A stretch of DNA of 64,000 nucleotides from an uncultured Clostridia bacterium (GCA_944384815.1 CALWUW010000036.1:124001-188000); one strand, 5' to 3'. Shown: positions 39,299-48,638, numbered from the stretch's first letter. Program-made: numbers and translations. The notes: generated by a model from the sequence alone, not told the origin.

Positions 39299-40408
39299 TC
39301 AAAGATTTCTTTGGTTACTTTGGTTTCTTTCGTAAAGTTCCTTCATGGCCTGCCGAAGCATCTCCGGAGTAACTTTATAAGGATAATGGGCCACATCGGA
39401 CATTTCCGGAATACGGGTCACGCATTCTTCCCACTGCTCCGGGGTAATCTGGATTTCCTCCAGGGTGGTGGGAAGGGAAAGGGACCGGTTCAAAGCGTAG
39501 ATTTTCTCAAACTCTTCGTACTGGTGGTCCACCAGTAGGGCGATCAGCACCCCAAAGCCCACCACTTCCCCGTGGAGATGCTTTTCCTCGATCACCGGAT
39601 AAGAGGTAAGGGCGTAGAAAACTCCATGGGCCAAACCGCTGTTGTAATCCGGGGTGCAGTCTTTGGTGAGAAAAATGGAGGCGATGGCTGTGGTGACAAT
39701 AATGGCCAAAACCACTTGTTCCATGGCGTGGGAGCAGATGCCCTTTTGGTTATCGGCAAGGGCCTGCTTGCCGTATTGGATCAATGGCGTGTGGCACAAA
39801 CTGCTGGTGGCCACGCCCAGCGCCGTGTAGTGCTCCAGTGTTTCTCCTCTTGCGGAAATGGCCGCTTCGTAGTACTTGGCGTAGGTATCGCCCATGCCCG
39901 CCCATAAGTACACGCTGGGAGCCTTAGCCAGGATCTCCGTGTCAATAAACGTGTGCATTACCGGTCGGGTGAAAAAGTGGGGTTTTAAAAACGTTCCGTC
40001 CTCCTTGTACAGAATGGAGACGGAAGTGCAGGCGGCGCAGTTGGAAGCGATGGTGGGAAACGCGAACACAGGCTTTTCATCGGGGATGCACAGGCATTTT
40101 ACCGTGTCCAGAGCTTTGCCGCCGCCTACGGCAAACACCATGTCCGCTTCCTTATATAAAGGAAGGTTCCGCAGCCGTTCCACCGCGGCGTAGGTGCAGT
40201 TTTCCCCGTAGATCTCCTTGCCCAGAATCACCAGGTTCGTCCGGTCCACATAAGCTTTGATTTTGTCAAAGGCGGCGGCCAGAGCCTTTTTCCCGCCGAT
40301 GACCAATACGGTTTTTCCGTAGGATTCACATACCGACCCGATATTGCCGTAAATTTTGTCTCCTATGGAATAGTTGGGAAGGTACACTTGGTAGTTTTCC
40401 AGTTTCAT
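39299..40408 (-). CDS. Iron-containing alcohol dehydrogenase (glycerol dehydrogenase family), under a tryptophan T-box
   Basis: A 369-residue NAD(P)-dependent oxidoreductase of the glycerol dehydrogenase/dehydroquinate synthase superfamily. It shows the dinucleotide site VFAVGGGKALDTVK, FPTIASNCAACTSVSILY and the three metal ligands: the aspartate in GMGDTYAKYYEA, the histidine in SGLAHGVFYAL and the histidine in HLHGEVVGFGVLIAL. The family acts on glycerol, hydroxyketones or similar; the substrate here is not evident. It is the first gene behind the tryptophan T-box, cotranscribed with the YkvI-type transporter, so an aromatic substrate should be considered. AAAGGAGGCC precedes the ATG at 40408. 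Confidence 0.85.
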   Translation of the reverse strand: MKLENYQVYLPNYSIGDKIYGNIGSVCESYGKTVLVIGGKKALAAAFDKIKAYVDRTNLVILGKEIYGENCTYAAVERLRNLPLYKEADMVFAVGGGKALDTVKCLCIPDEKPVFAFPTIASNCAACTSVSILYKEDGTFLKPHFFTRPVMHTFIDTEILAKAPSVYLWAGMGDTYAKYYEAAISARGETLEHYTALGVATSSLCHTPLIQYGKQALADNQKGICSHAMEQVVLAIIVTTAIASIFLTKDCTPDYNSGLAHGVFYALTSYPVIEEKHLHGEVVGFGVLIALLVDHQYEEFEKIYALNRSLSLPTTLEEIQITPEQWEECVTRIPEMSDVAHYPYKVTPEMLRQAMKELYERNQSNQRNL

Positions 40409-40450
40409 GTAAAGGCCTCCTTTTTTTGGGGACGCCGGCCTTCCCGTTTC

Positions 40451-40510
40451 CGGAAGATTTCTCGAAAGATTTCTCGAAAGATTTCCCGGGAGATCTTCGG
40501 GGAGATTTTC
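40451..40510. repeat. 12-bp tandem array (CGAAAGATTTCT)
   Basis: Five 12-bp units: CGGAAGATTTCT, CGAAAGATTTCT, CGAAAGATTTCC, CGGGAGATCTTC, GGGGAGATTTTC. It lies between the T-box terminator and the dehydrogenase start codon, so it is in the read-through part of the leader. Confidence 0.85.
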
Positions 40511-40521
40511 CGGAAGAAATA

Positions 40522-40562
40522 GAAAAAGCCCTTGTCCCTTACAAAAATTTTGCAGGGACAAG
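40522..40562 (-). terminator. T-box-controlled terminator
   Basis: Minus-strand CTTGTCCCT (40554-40562) pairs with AGGGACAAG (40531-40539), then GGCTTTTT. It directly follows the T-box sequence and is the terminator alternative to the antiterminator. Confidence 0.9.
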
Positions 40563-40800
40563 AGCTGTATGAAACAAAACTCCTGCGGTGCCACCCGGCT
40601 TGGTGCAGTATACACACCCACTCACGCATACTAACATATGCTTTCTTTGTTAACGAAGTCTGTTCTCCGTCTCGCCTACTGATAAGGTTCGGCTCGCCCT
40701 CAGAAGCCCATTCCCTTTACGGCATTCCTGTCGCAATCCCACCGCCTGCGACTCTCTGTGAAGCGCCTTGTAAAGCTACTTACTCTTCCTCAATGGTTTG
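40563..40800 (-). promoter_or_regulatory. T-box riboswitch leader, specifier UGG (tryptophan)
   Basis: Read on the minus strand. A stem I base (GAGGAAG/CTTCT) is followed by the AGTA half of the loop E motif, a CTTTAC/GTAAAG helix, the distal AGAGAG and GGTGGG elements, and then GGGAA-TGG-GCTTCTGAG. The specifier codon is TGG at plus positions 40708-40710, preceded by GAA as in known T-boxes. Next come the stem III region (CAGTAGGCGAGACGG) and the T-box GGGTGGCACCGCAGG (40582-40596). Its TGGC can pair with the GCCA end expected of tRNA-Trp. Uncharged tRNA-Trp should stabilise the antiterminator and switch on the dehydrogenase-transporter operon. Confidence 0.92.
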
Positions 40801-40804
40801 CTTT

Positions 40805-40833
40805 AAAGTATCACTTTTGGGGAAAAATGTCAA
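40805..40833 (-). promoter_or_regulatory. Strong sigma-A-like promoter of the T-box operon
   Basis: On the minus strand TTGACA, 17 bp, TACTTT, just upstream of the T-box stem I. Confidence 0.85.
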
Positions 40834-41000
40834 TATATTTTTGCGATTTTTTTAATTTCTCCCATAGAAAGTTGGCGACGGTTTTTTCAAACAGGATCTT
40901 TGCGGGGAAAACAGAAGAAAAAGGAAGAAAAGGAGAAGAAAGCCTCTGTTGCCCCTGTTAAAGAAACCCATTTCAGTAAAAAGCGGTTTCCAAAAATTTT

Positions 41001-41030
41001 TGCATAATTTTCCCCCTTTTACAGATACTA
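41001..41030 (+). promoter_or_regulatory. Candidate sporulation (sigma-G/sigma-F type) promoter of spoVT
   Basis: TGCATA (41001-41006), 17 bp, GATACTA (41024-41030). This resembles the TGMATA / CATACTA pattern of forespore sigma factors and lies about 118 bp before spoVT, a sigma-G gene in Bacillus. No sigma-A promoter is evident for spoVT. Confidence 0.5.
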
Positions 41031-41147
41031 CTTCCGATGGAAAAACATGCGCCGGCGCGGGAGAGAACTGCGGTGATGGGGCCATGGGCTTCCTTTTATA
41101 AAATTCTACGGCCGCTAGGGCACGGATAAAACGGAGGACGGATATAG

Positions 41148-41684
41148 ATGAAAGCTACAGGGATCGTGAGAAGGATCGATGATTTAGGAAGAGTGGTGAT
41201 CCCCAAGGAAATTCGGCGGACGCTGCGGATCCGGGAAGGGGACCCTCTGGAGATTTTTACCGACACCCAGGGCGGGGTGATCTTCCGGAAATATTCCCCG
41301 GTGGAGGAGCTTTCCACCTTTGCCACGGAGTATGCGGAGGTGCTCAGCCGGACGGCCAATCTCCCCACCATTATCTGCGACAGGGATCATGTGGTGGCGG
41401 CAGCGGGGGTTTCCCGGAAGGAATTTTTGGAGCGGCGGATCACGCCGGAATTGGAAGAGCAAATGCATTCCCGGCACAGCTTTGTCAGCAGCGGCAAGGA
41501 ACAGATCCGGCCGGTGGAAGGGGTGGACTGCCCGGCGGCTATTATGTGGCCCATTATCGCCTGCAGCGATGTCACGGGAGCGGTAGTGGTGCTCCAGCCG
41601 GAGGACCGGCCCTCCCCCGGAGAGACGGAGTCCAAGCTGGTGCAGGTGGCGGCTTCCTTTTTAGCCCGGCAAATGGAAGAGTAA
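41148..41684 (+). CDS. spoVT: Stage V sporulation protein T
   Basis: A 178-residue transcription factor active in the forespore. The N-terminal SpoVT/AbrB swapped-hairpin domain is complete: MKATGIVRRIDDLGRVVIP, KEIRRTLRIREGDPLEIFT and GGVIFRKYSP. A GAF-like C-terminal domain follows (ANLPTIICDRDHVVAAAGVSRKEFLERRITPELEEQM, GAVVVLQPEDRPSPGETE). Length and domain order match Bacillus SpoVT, so the organism is probably a spore former. It is transcribed alone in front of the rimP operon. Confidence 0.95.
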   Translation: MKATGIVRRIDDLGRVVIPKEIRRTLRIREGDPLEIFTDTQGGVIFRKYSPVEELSTFATEYAEVLSRTANLPTIICDRDHVVAAAGVSRKEFLERRITPELEEQMHSRHSFVSSGKEQIRPVEGVDCPAAIMWPIIACSDVTGAVVVLQPEDRPSPGETESKLVQVAASFLARQMEE

Positions 41685-41750
41685 GGAAAACTTCCCGCCG
41701 CCCCGGAAAACAGTTTTTTGGGGAGGTTCCGACTTTGGGGCTTTCCTGCA

Positions 41751-41823
41751 GGCGCTAAAGACACTAAAGGCAAAAAAAGGCGTAAGAGGCGCAAAAAGCG
41801 CAGGAAGCGCAAGAGGCATAAGG
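41751..41823. repeat. 9-bp degenerate tandem array (GGCGYAARA)
   Basis: Eight 9-bp units: GGCGCTAAA, GACACTAAA, GGCAAAAAA, AGGCGTAAG, AGGCGCAAA, AAGCGCAGG, AAGCGCAAG, AGGCATAAG. The unit is the same type as at 27389-27478 and 49762-49797. It lies between spoVT and the rimP promoter; the rest of 41685-42043 holds only the promoter and leader hairpin. Confidence 0.8.
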
Positions 41824-41943
41824 GAAAAGACCCGTGGAGACGGGATCTCTCCGGAAAATCAGCAAGTTTGTTTTCTTTTTCGGAATCAACGTTGGGGAAA
41901 ACGGAAAAAAAGCCGTGAATCCTGAAAAAACCCGGCAAAAGCC

Positions 41944-41972
41944 TTGCATTCCCCTATGGGCTGTGCTACACT
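41944..41972 (+). promoter_or_regulatory. Sigma-A-like promoter of the rimP-infB operon
   Basis: TTGCAT, 17 bp, TACACT; predicted start about 18 bp before the leader hairpin. Confidence 0.7.
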
Positions 41973-41996
41973 TACTATTGTAATATTCTAAGGATG

Positions 41997-42020
41997 AAAG
42001 AGTGGGGCGACCCGCTCTTT
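41997..42020 (+). promoter_or_regulatory. rimP leader hairpin
   Basis: AAAGAGTGGG (41997-42006), loop GCGA, CCCGCTCTTT (42011-42020), followed by TGTTTG. It looks like a weak terminator at the head of the nusA operon and might serve NusA-dependent autoregulation; that is inference. Confidence 0.5.
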
Positions 42021-42043
42021 TGTTTGTATTATGAGGTGAAACG

Positions 42044-42550
42044 ATGGCAGGCAAAAAAAGAGGCGGGAATACCGTGGAGCAGGTTTGGGCTCTGGCCCAG
42101 CCCATTGCCCAGCAGTTGGGGTACAGCCTTTGGGATGTACGCTTTGTAAAGGAAGGCTCGGAATGGTACCTGCGGATTTTCATTGACAAGCCGGAGGGAA
42201 TCGGGATCGACGACTGCGTGGCCATGAGCCGGGCCATCAACGATCCGTTGGATCGTCTGGATCCCATTGAGCAGGCCTACTGTCTGGAAGTTTGTTCCCC
42301 GGGCATGAACCGGGAGCTCACCAGGGAAGAGCATTTTCAGGCGTTTTTGGGCTGGCCGGTGGAAGTTCGTCTCATCCGTCCTTTGGAGGATGGGCGCCGG
42401 GAGCTTCTGGGCGTTTTGGTTTCCGCGTCCCAGGGGGAGATCACCGTGGACGCCGGAGAAGGAGAGCCTCTTTGCCTGGCAAAAGCAGCCGTATCCCGAG
42501 TGCGGCTGGCAGAGGATGAAAGATCGGAAGGGGAGGAAGAAGAAGCATGA
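42044..42550 (+). CDS. rimP: Ribosome maturation factor RimP
   Basis: A 168-residue 30S assembly factor. It has VWALAQPIAQQLGYSLWDVRFVKEGSEWYLRIFIDKPEGIGIDDCVAMSRAINDPLD in the N-terminal alpha/beta domain and YCLEVCSPGMNRELTREEHFQAFLGWPVEVRL leading into the SH3-like C-terminal domain. GAGGTGAAACG precedes the ATG. It overlaps nusA by four bases (ATGA). This is the first gene of the translation superoperon running to ribF. The tail is Glu-rich (RSEGEEEEA). Confidence 0.95.
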   Translation: MAGKKRGGNTVEQVWALAQPIAQQLGYSLWDVRFVKEGSEWYLRIFIDKPEGIGIDDCVAMSRAINDPLDRLDPIEQAYCLEVCSPGMNRELTREEHFQAFLGWPVEVRLIRPLEDGRRELLGVLVSASQGEITVDAGEGEPLCLAKAAVSRVRLAEDERSEGEEEEA

Positions 42551-43656
42551 CAAACGAAGTAATGGAAGCGCTGCAGCTTCTGGAAAAAGAGCGGGGCATC
42601 CCCGTGGAATTTATGGTGGATAAGATCAAGAAAGCTATTCTTACCGCCTGCAAAAACAGCTACGGCAACGAGGACGCCGTTATCGAGATGAACCCTCAGA
42701 CCGGTGCCTTTGAAGTGCGCCTGAAGATGATCGCCGTGGACGATGTATACGAACCCGGCAAGGAAGTGCTTCTGGCCAAAGCCCGGGAGATCGACCCCAC
42801 CGTGGGCGTAGGGGATGACGTTTGGGTCACCATGAACACCAAGGAGTTCGGCCGTATCGCCGCCCAGACAGCCCGGAATATTATCCGCCAGGGAATCCGG
42901 GACGGCGAGCGCGGGCAGATGATGCAGGAATTCCAGAGCAAGCACCAGGAATTGGTCACGGCTCTGGTGGAGCGGATGGATCCCCGCAGCGGCGCCGCAA
43001 CACTGCGCATCGGCAAGGCCGAGGCTGTTTTGCCCCGGGCTGAGCAGGTGGGCAATGAGAACCTGAAGGAAGGGGATCACGTAAAGGTTTACGTGGTGGA
43101 CGTGAAAGAGACGGAGCGGGGCCCCAGAGCCATTATCTCCAGAACCCATCCGGACCTGGTGAAACGGCTGTTTGAAACGGAAGTTCCCGAAATTTACGAC
43201 GGCACCGTGGAGATCAAAGCGGTTTCCCGGGAAGCCGGTTCCCGCACCAAGCTGGCGGTGCTGAGCCATAACCCGGATGTGGACGCCGTGGGCGCCTGCA
43301 TCGGCGCCAGAGGCACCCGTGTCTCCAACATTGTTTCGGAGCTGGGCGGGGAAAAGATCGATATTGTGGAATACAATGATGATCCCGCCAAATTCGTGGC
43401 GTCCGCTCTTTCCCCGGCGGAGGTGCTTTCCGTGGAGATCGCCGCGGACGGTTCCCGTTCCTGCCGGGCCACCGTGCCGGATAGTCAGCTGAGCCTGGCC
43501 ATCGGCAACAAAGGGCAGAACGCCCGCCTGGCCGCCCGGCTTACCGGCTGGAAGATCGACATTAAGCCGGAAAGCGGCTTCTACGGAGAGGATCCGGATC
43601 CCTTCCAGAGCGCCCCGGCGACGGAAGAAAGCGATTCTTCTCAGGAGCAGGCCTGA
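42547..43656 (+). CDS. nusA: Transcription termination/antitermination factor NusA
   Basis: A 369-residue RNA polymerase-binding factor of the usual Firmicutes length, without the extra acidic repeats of proteobacterial NusA. Domains in order are the N-terminal RNAP-binding domain ([25 protein letters not shown]), the S1 domain ([19 protein letters not shown]) and two KH domains ([38 protein letters not shown], and [32 protein letters not shown]). It is coupled to rimP by overlapping ATGA. It could bind the leader hairpin at 41997-42020 to regulate its own operon. Confidence 0.97.
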   Translation: MTNEVMEALQLLEKERGIPVEFMVDKIKKAILTACKNSYGNEDAVIEMNPQTGAFEVRLKMIAVDDVYEPGKEVLLAKAREIDPTVGVGDDVWVTMNTKEFGRIAAQTARNIIRQGIRDGERGQMMQEFQSKHQELVTALVERMDPRSGAATLRIGKAEAVLPRAEQVGNENLKEGDHVKVYVVDVKETERGPRAIISRTHPDLVKRLFETEVPEIYDGTVEIKAVSREAGSRTKLAVLSHNPDVDAVGACIGARGTRVSNIVSELGGEKIDIVEYNDDPAKFVASALSPAEVLSVEIAADGSRSCRATVPDSQLSLAIGNKGQNARLAARLTGWKIDIKPESGFYGEDPDPFQSAPATEESDSSQEQA

Positions 43657-43724
43657 TTCGTTTGGTTTGACAGGCCCCTTCCTGTCAGAGAGATCCCCAT
43701 AGCACAAAAAGGAGGCGGTTTTTG

Positions 43725-43994
43725 ATGCGTCCGAGAAAAATTCCTTTGCGCCGCTGCACAGGGTGCGGGGAAATGAAACCCAAAAAAGAGCTGGTGCGGG
43801 TGGTCCGTTCCCCGGAAGGGGAAGTTTCCCTGGATCTCACCGGCCGCAGCCCCGGACGGGGAGCGTATGTGTGCCGCCAGGCAGAATGCCTGCGGGCCGC
43901 CCGGAAGTCCCGGGGATTGGAGCGGGCTTTTTCCTGCGCCATTGCTCCCGAGGTATATGACCGATTGGAGGAGGAGCTGAACCGGAATGGGTAA
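43725..43994 (+). CDS. rnpM: RnpM (YlxR) RNA-binding protein
   Basis: An 89-residue YlxR-family protein with IPLRRCTGCGEMKPKKELVRVVRSPEGEV and the conserved GRGAYVC, RQAECL, ARKSRGLERAF block. In Bacillus the family member binds and modulates RNase P, hence rnpM. AAAAAGGAGGCGG precedes the ATG. It lies in the standard nusA-ylxR-ylxQ-infB order and overlaps ylxQ by 8 bp. Confidence 0.92.
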   Translation: MRPRKIPLRRCTGCGEMKPKKELVRVVRSPEGEVSLDLTGRSPGRGAYVCRQAECLRAARKSRGLERAFSCAIAPEVYDRLEEELNRNG

Positions 43995-44367
43995 TGAGCA
44001 GCTCTCTTTTTCCCCCGGGGAACCGCAAAAAAAAGCCCTTTCCCTTTTAGGGCTGGCCCGGAAAGCCGGAAAGCTGGAGATGGGAGCCGATCCCGCGGCG
44101 GAGGCGCTGCAGAAAGGAAAGGCGTTTCTGATCCTTCTGGCCGGTGATCTTTCCCGGCGTTCCGCCCGGAAGGCGGCGGACGCCGCTTCCCAGAAAAACA
44201 TCCCGGTTTTGCAGGCCCCATGGGGAATGGACGAAGCCGCCGATGCTTTAGGAAAACGAGCCGGGATCCTGGCCGTGTGTGACAGGGGATTCGCGGAAAA
44301 ACTAACAGCCCTGCTTTCCCGGCAGGCGAGCAGTACAGAGGAGGAATCGTATACGTATGATGATTAA
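43987..44367 (+). CDS. ylxQ: L7Ae-family ribosomal-type RNA-binding protein YlxQ
   Basis: A 126-residue kink-turn-binding protein. [47 protein letters not shown] and [17 protein letters not shown] match the L7Ae/L30e fold of YlxQ. An N-terminal 14-residue and a C-terminal acidic tail ([11 protein letters not shown]) extend the domain. The start overlaps rnpM and the end overlaps infB by 11 bp, so translation through this stretch is coupled. Confidence 0.9.
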   Translation: MGNEQLSFSPGEPQKKALSLLGLARKAGKLEMGADPAAEALQKGKAFLILLAGDLSRRSARKAADAASQKNIPVLQAPWGMDEAADALGKRAGILAVCDRGFAEKLTALLSRQASSTEEESYTYDD

Positions 44368-46885
44368 ATACAGGGTTCACGAAGTGGCCAAGGATCTGAA
44401 TGTTCCCAATAAAGAAGTGCAGGACGCTTTGCAGAAATATTGCGGCGACCCTAAAAAACATATGACAGCCCTTACGGAAGAGGAGTTGGACGTGGTGTTT
44501 GAGACCTTTACCCAGTCCCGCGCTGTTTCCGGGCTGGAGGAATACTTTGCCGAAAACGGAGCCAAAGAGGAGGAAGCTTCTTCGGAGGAACCGGAAGCGC
44601 CCCAGGCGGCGGAAAAAGCCAGACCTGCGGAAGAAAAAGCGGAAAAGACGGAAAAACCGGCCGTTTCCCAGAAAGGGGAAGCGCATTCCGGAAAACCCAA
44701 GGCTCCTTCCGCCCAGAAGGATCGTCCCGCAGGGAACCGTCCCGGCTCGGCGCCGGGGAAAAACAACGCGCCCCGCAAGGAATTTGGCAAGGAGTCTCCC
44801 AAGGAGTCCGCTCCTGCCCGCCGCAGCGAGTCTGTTCCTCAGGCTCCCAAAGCTGCTCCGGCGCAGCCGGCTCCGGAGGCCAAAAAGCCCGCCGATTCCC
44901 AGGACGGCACCCGCCGGCAGCGGATCGTGGATACCCGGGCTTCCCATGTGGAACTGGAAAAATACAATGAAAAGTATGACCGCCTGGCTTCCGAGAAGAT
45001 CAAGGTGGAAAACACCGTGCAGAAGCAGAAGCTGACCCAGCGCAGCAGCCAGTATCGCGGCAAGCCCAAAACCTCCCGGAAGGAAACCGAGGCGGAGCGC
45101 CTGCGCCGGATCGCGTTGGAGCGCAAGCAGAAGCAGATGACGGTTCTGATCCCGGATGAGATCACCGTGGGCGAGTTGGCCCTTCGTTTGAAGGCCACCG
45201 CGGCGGAAGTCATCAAAAAGCTGATGCAGATGGGCACCTTTGCCGCTATCAACGATGTGATCGATTTCGATACGGCTTCTCTGGTGGCCATGGAATTCCA
45301 CGCCAAGGTGGAAAAAGAAGTGATCGTGACCATTGAGGAACAAATCATTGACGACAGCGAAGACGACGATGCCAACCTGGTGCCCAGAGCACCGGTGGTT
45401 GTGGTTATGGGTCACGTAGACCACGGCAAAACCTCTTTGCTGGACCGGATCCGTCATGCCAACGTAACCGCTACGGAAGCCGGCGGCATCACCCAGCATA
45501 TCGGCGCCTATCAGGTAATGGTGGATGATCGCCCCATTACGTTTCTGGATACCCCCGGCCACGCCGCGTTTACCACCATGCGGGCCCGGGGCGCCCAGGT
45601 AACGGATATTGCCGTGCTGGTTGTGGCGGCGGACGACGGCATCATGCCCCAGACGGTGGAAGCCATCAACCACGCTAAGGCCGCAGGAGTAAGCATTATC
45701 GTGGCCATCAATAAGATGGATAAACCCGGCGCAAACCCGGACCATGTGCTGCAGCAGCTGACGGAATACGAGCTGGTGCCGGAAGAGTGGGGCGGCGATA
45801 CCCCCTGCATCCCGGTTTCCGCCCTGAAAGGGGACGGCATCGACGACCTGCTGGAAATGATCACCCTGGTGGCGGATATGAAAGAGCTGAAAGCCAACCC
45901 GGATCGTGCCGCCAAGGGCACGGTGATCGAAGCCCGGCTGGATAAGGGCCGCGGCCCCATCGCCACCGTGCTGGTGCAGAACGGCACCCTCCATGTAGGT
46001 GATATTTTGGTGGCCGGCACTACCGTGGGCCGTGTTCGCGCCATGACGGACGAAAACGGCCGCCGGATCCAGTCCGCAGGCCCCAGCGTTCCCACGGAGA
46101 TCACCGGTTTGGACGACGTTCCTTCCGGCGGCGATATTTTCAACGCCGTTTCCGACGAACGCCTGGCCAGAGAGCTGGTGGAACAGCGGAGAGCGGAGCA
46201 GAAGGAAGAGATGTTCAATTCCCGCACCCGTGTCACTCTGGATAACCTGTTTGACCAGATGAAGCAGGGCGATATGAAGGAACTGAAGGTGATCGTGAAA
46301 GCCGACGTGCAGGGCTCCGTGGAAGCGGTGCGGCAGTCTCTGGAAAAGCTCACCAACGAAGAAGTGCGGGTGAATGTGATCCACGGCGGCGTAGGCGCCA
46401 TCAACGAATCCGACGTTATGCTGGCGGACGCTTCCAATGCCATTATCGTAGGCTTCAATGTTCGTCCGGATCCTGTGGCGGAAGAAAACGCCAAGCGGGA
46501 CGGCGTGGATATGCGGCTGTATCGCATTATTTACGACTGCATCGAGGAGATCGAGTCCGCCATGAAGGGCATGCTGGCTCCCAAGTTCCGGGAAGTGGTG
46601 CTGGGCAAGGCTGAATGCCGTGAAGTGTACCGGATCAGCAGCGTAGGCACCATCGCCGGTTCCCACGTGATCAGCGGAAAAATCACCCGGGCTTCCCAGA
46701 TCCGGGTAGTGCGGGATGGCATCGTGATCACCGAAGACAAGATCCAGTCTCTGCGGCGGTTCAAGGACGACGTGAAGGAAGTGGCGGACGGCTACGACTG
46801 CGGCATCGGCCTGGAGCGCTTCAGCGATCTGAAGGAAGGCGACATTCTGGAAGCCTTCATTATTGAGGAATACAGAGAGGACTAA
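44357..46885 (+). CDS. infB: Translation initiation factor IF-2
   Basis: An 842-residue GTPase that places initiator tRNA on the 30S subunit. The N-terminal IF2N domain ([27 protein letters not shown]) is followed by a Lys/Pro/Ala-rich linker to about residue 190, a second IF2N ([25 protein letters not shown]) and the G domain with [36 protein letters not shown] and SALKGDG, then domains II to IV. All GTPase motifs are intact. It is the largest gene of the operon and overlaps ylxQ. Confidence 0.98.
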   Translation: MMIKYRVHEVAKDLNVPNKEVQDALQKYCGDPKKHMTALTEEELDVVFETFTQSRAVSGLEEYFAENGAKEEEASSEEPEAPQAAEKARPAEEKAEKTEKPAVSQKGEAHSGKPKAPSAQKDRPAGNRPGSAPGKNNAPRKEFGKESPKESAPARRSESVPQAPKAAPAQPAPEAKKPADSQDGTRRQRIVDTRASHVELEKYNEKYDRLASEKIKVENTVQKQKLTQRSSQYRGKPKTSRKETEAERLRRIALERKQKQMTVLIPDEITVGELALRLKATAAEVIKKLMQMGTFAAINDVIDFDTASLVAMEFHAKVEKEVIVTIEEQIIDDSEDDDANLVPRAPVVVVMGHVDHGKTSLLDRIRHANVTATEAGGITQHIGAYQVMVDDRPITFLDTPGHAAFTTMRARGAQVTDIAVLVVAADDGIMPQTVEAINHAKAAGVSIIVAINKMDKPGANPDHVLQQLTEYELVPEEWGGDTPCIPVSALKGDGIDDLLEMITLVADMKELKANPDRAAKGTVIEARLDKGRGPIATVLVQNGTLHVGDILVAGTTVGRVRAMTDENGRRIQSAGPSVPTEITGLDDVPSGGDIFNAVSDERLARELVEQRRAEQKEEMFNSRTRVTLDNLFDQMKQGDMKELKVIVKADVQGSVEAVRQSLEKLTNEEVRVNVIHGGVGAINESDVMLADASNAIIVGFNVRPDPVAEENAKRDGVDMRLYRIIYDCIEEIESAMKGMLAPKFREVVLGKAECREVYRISSVGTIAGSHVISGKITRASQIRVVRDGIVITEDKIQSLRRFKDDVKEVADGYDCGIGLERFSDLKEGDILEAFIIEEYRED

Positions 46886-46988
46886 TTTCATAAAAATATC
46901 CTTTTTGTAAATGATAAACAGGGGAATCCCGGGCTTTTGTTCGGGAGGAACCGGGATCTCCGCCAAAGCGGAGGAAAGGAGGGCGGCT

Positions 46989-47390
46989 ATGGCCGGATTC
47001 AGAATGGGACGCACCACAGAGGATATCCGCCGGGAGCTTTCTGCCATCCTTCGGGAGCTGAAGGATCCCCGGGTGCAGGGCATCCTTCTGAGCATCGTGC
47101 GGGTGGAAGTGACCAACGACCTTTCCTACTGCACGGTTTACGTCAGCGCCATGGAAGGCATGGAGGCCGCCAAAACGGCGGTTTCGGGCCTGAAATCGGC
47201 GGGAGGATTTATTCGCCGGGAATTGGGGCACCGGCTGAAGCTGCGGCATGTGCCGGAGCTGCAGTTCAAGGCCACGGATTCCATTGCTTACGGCGCCAAC
47301 ATCAGCCGGATGCTCAATGAGCTGGAGGATTCCGCCTCCAAAGCCGGCGGGCCGGAAGGCGGGAAGGAAGAAGATTCCCCGGAGGAATAA
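46989..47390 (+). CDS. rbfA: 30S ribosome-binding factor RbfA
   Basis: A 133-residue cold-shock 16S maturation factor with the KH-like core: FRMGRTTEDIRRELSAILRELKDPRVQGILLSIVRVEVTNDLSYCTVYVS, then FIRRELGHRLKLRHVPELQFKATDSIAYGANISRML. The tail is Gly/Glu-rich. AAAGGAGGGCGG precedes the ATG, just after a small hairpin CTCCGC/GCGGAG (46958-46973) in the 103-bp gap to infB. Confidence 0.95.
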   Translation: MAGFRMGRTTEDIRRELSAILRELKDPRVQGILLSIVRVEVTNDLSYCTVYVSAMEGMEAAKTAVSGLKSAGGFIRRELGHRLKLRHVPELQFKATDSIAYGANISRMLNELEDSASKAGGPEGGKEEDSPEE

Positions 47391-47544
47391 GGGCAAAAGG
47401 CACGGACCAAAATCAAAACCGGAACCGGGGGGCGTTTCTCCGCTCCGGGCAAATGCCCGGATGGGGAAGGTTCCCCGGTTTTTCACAAAATTCGGCGGAC
47501 AGGCCGGCGGCCCGGAATGGGGTTTAAGGGAAAGGAGAACTTCT

Positions 47545-48507
47545 GTGGCTACAGCAAAACAAGCGGCGGATTTCTTGAAAAACGCACGGGATGTGTATAT
47601 CCTGAGCCATGTGTATCCGGACGGGGACACACTGGGAAGTGCCTTTGCTCTGTGCCGGATGCTGCAAAAAATGGGGAAGCGGGCCAAGGTGCTTTGCGAG
47701 CATACCCCCAGCCCTCGGTACGCCTTTCTGCAGGAAGGGATTCTGGAGGAGGATTTTTCTCCGGAAACGGTGGTGTGCGTGGATGTGGCGGACGAGTCCC
47801 TTTTGGGCAGCCGCCTGCAAAGCCGGTTTGGAGGGAAGATCCATCTTTGCATCGACCATCATGCCTCCAATGTGGAGTACGCCGGGCTGAACTGGATCGA
47901 CAGCCGGGCCGCCGCCACGGCGGAAATGATCTGGGAGCTGCTTCCTTTGCTGGAAGTGCAGGGGGATCCCCAGATCGCCGCCTGCATTTTTACAGGCATC
48001 ACCACGGATACCGGCTGCTTCCGCTACAGCAGCACCACCCCCCGGACCTACCGTATTGCCGCGGACCTTATGGAGCAGGGAGCCAAAGCCGGGGAGATCA
48101 ACCGGGCCATGTTCGACACCAAAACCAGAAGCCTTATGGAGATCGAGCGGCGGGCCACTGACTCCATGGAGTTTTTCTATGAGGATCGATGCGCCGTAAT
48201 GGCGGTGACTTTGGAAATGATCCGGCTTTCCGGCGCGGGAGAGGATGACCTGGAAGGGCTTCCCGCCATTCCCCGGCAGGTGGAGGGTGTGCTGGCAGGG
48301 GTGACCCTCCGGGAGAAAAAGCCGGGAGAGTTTAAAATCTCCGTTCGGGCCCAGGCGCCTCTGAATGCCGCGGAGCTTTGCGCCATTTACGGCGGCGGAG
48401 GCCACGATACCGCCGGTGGCTGCTCCCTTTCCGGCTCTTTGCAGCAGGTGCGGGAGAAGATGCTGGAGGCGGTAGGCCGGCATTTCCGGGAAAAGGGGAT
48501 CCTCTGA
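47545..48507 (+). CDS. nrnA: Bifunctional oligoribonuclease/PAP phosphatase NrnA (DHH family)
   Basis: A 320-residue manganese phosphoesterase that degrades nano-RNA and 3'-phosphoadenosine 5'-phosphate. Motifs are ILSHVYPDGDTLGSAFAL (DxD-type), VVCVDVADESLLG, the namesake LCIDHHASN and TGITTDTGCFRYSSTTPRT. The DHHA1 domain ends with AELCAIYGGGGHDTAGGCSL. It begins with GTG behind AAAGGAGAACTTCT; the in-frame sequence upstream of that GTG does not resemble the family. It keeps the usual place between rbfA and truB. Confidence 0.93.
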   Translation: MATAKQAADFLKNARDVYILSHVYPDGDTLGSAFALCRMLQKMGKRAKVLCEHTPSPRYAFLQEGILEEDFSPETVVCVDVADESLLGSRLQSRFGGKIHLCIDHHASNVEYAGLNWIDSRAAATAEMIWELLPLLEVQGDPQIAACIFTGITTDTGCFRYSSTTPRTYRIAADLMEQGAKAGEINRAMFDTKTRSLMEIERRATDSMEFFYEDRCAVMAVTLEMIRLSGAGEDDLEGLPAIPRQVEGVLAGVTLREKKPGEFKISVRAQAPLNAAELCAIYGGGGHDTAGGCSLSGSLQQVREKMLEAVGRHFREKGIL

Positions 48508-48638
48508 TACCGGATAACCGAAAACTGGAGACAGAAAACGGAGAACTAAAAATAGGCAATAAACGGCCAAATTCCCGCCGGGCGGCAGGCAAGGAGAAAG
48601 CCGCCCGGCAGAAAACCCAGGCAAAGGAGGAAAAACCT

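Noticed and set aside
43685..47116. A very long open frame antisense to rnpM, ylxQ and infB
   Set aside because: It mirrors highly conserved genes on the plus strand, has a His/Phe/Arg/Gly-rich composition typical of shadows of GC-rich codons, no family features and no ribosome binding site.
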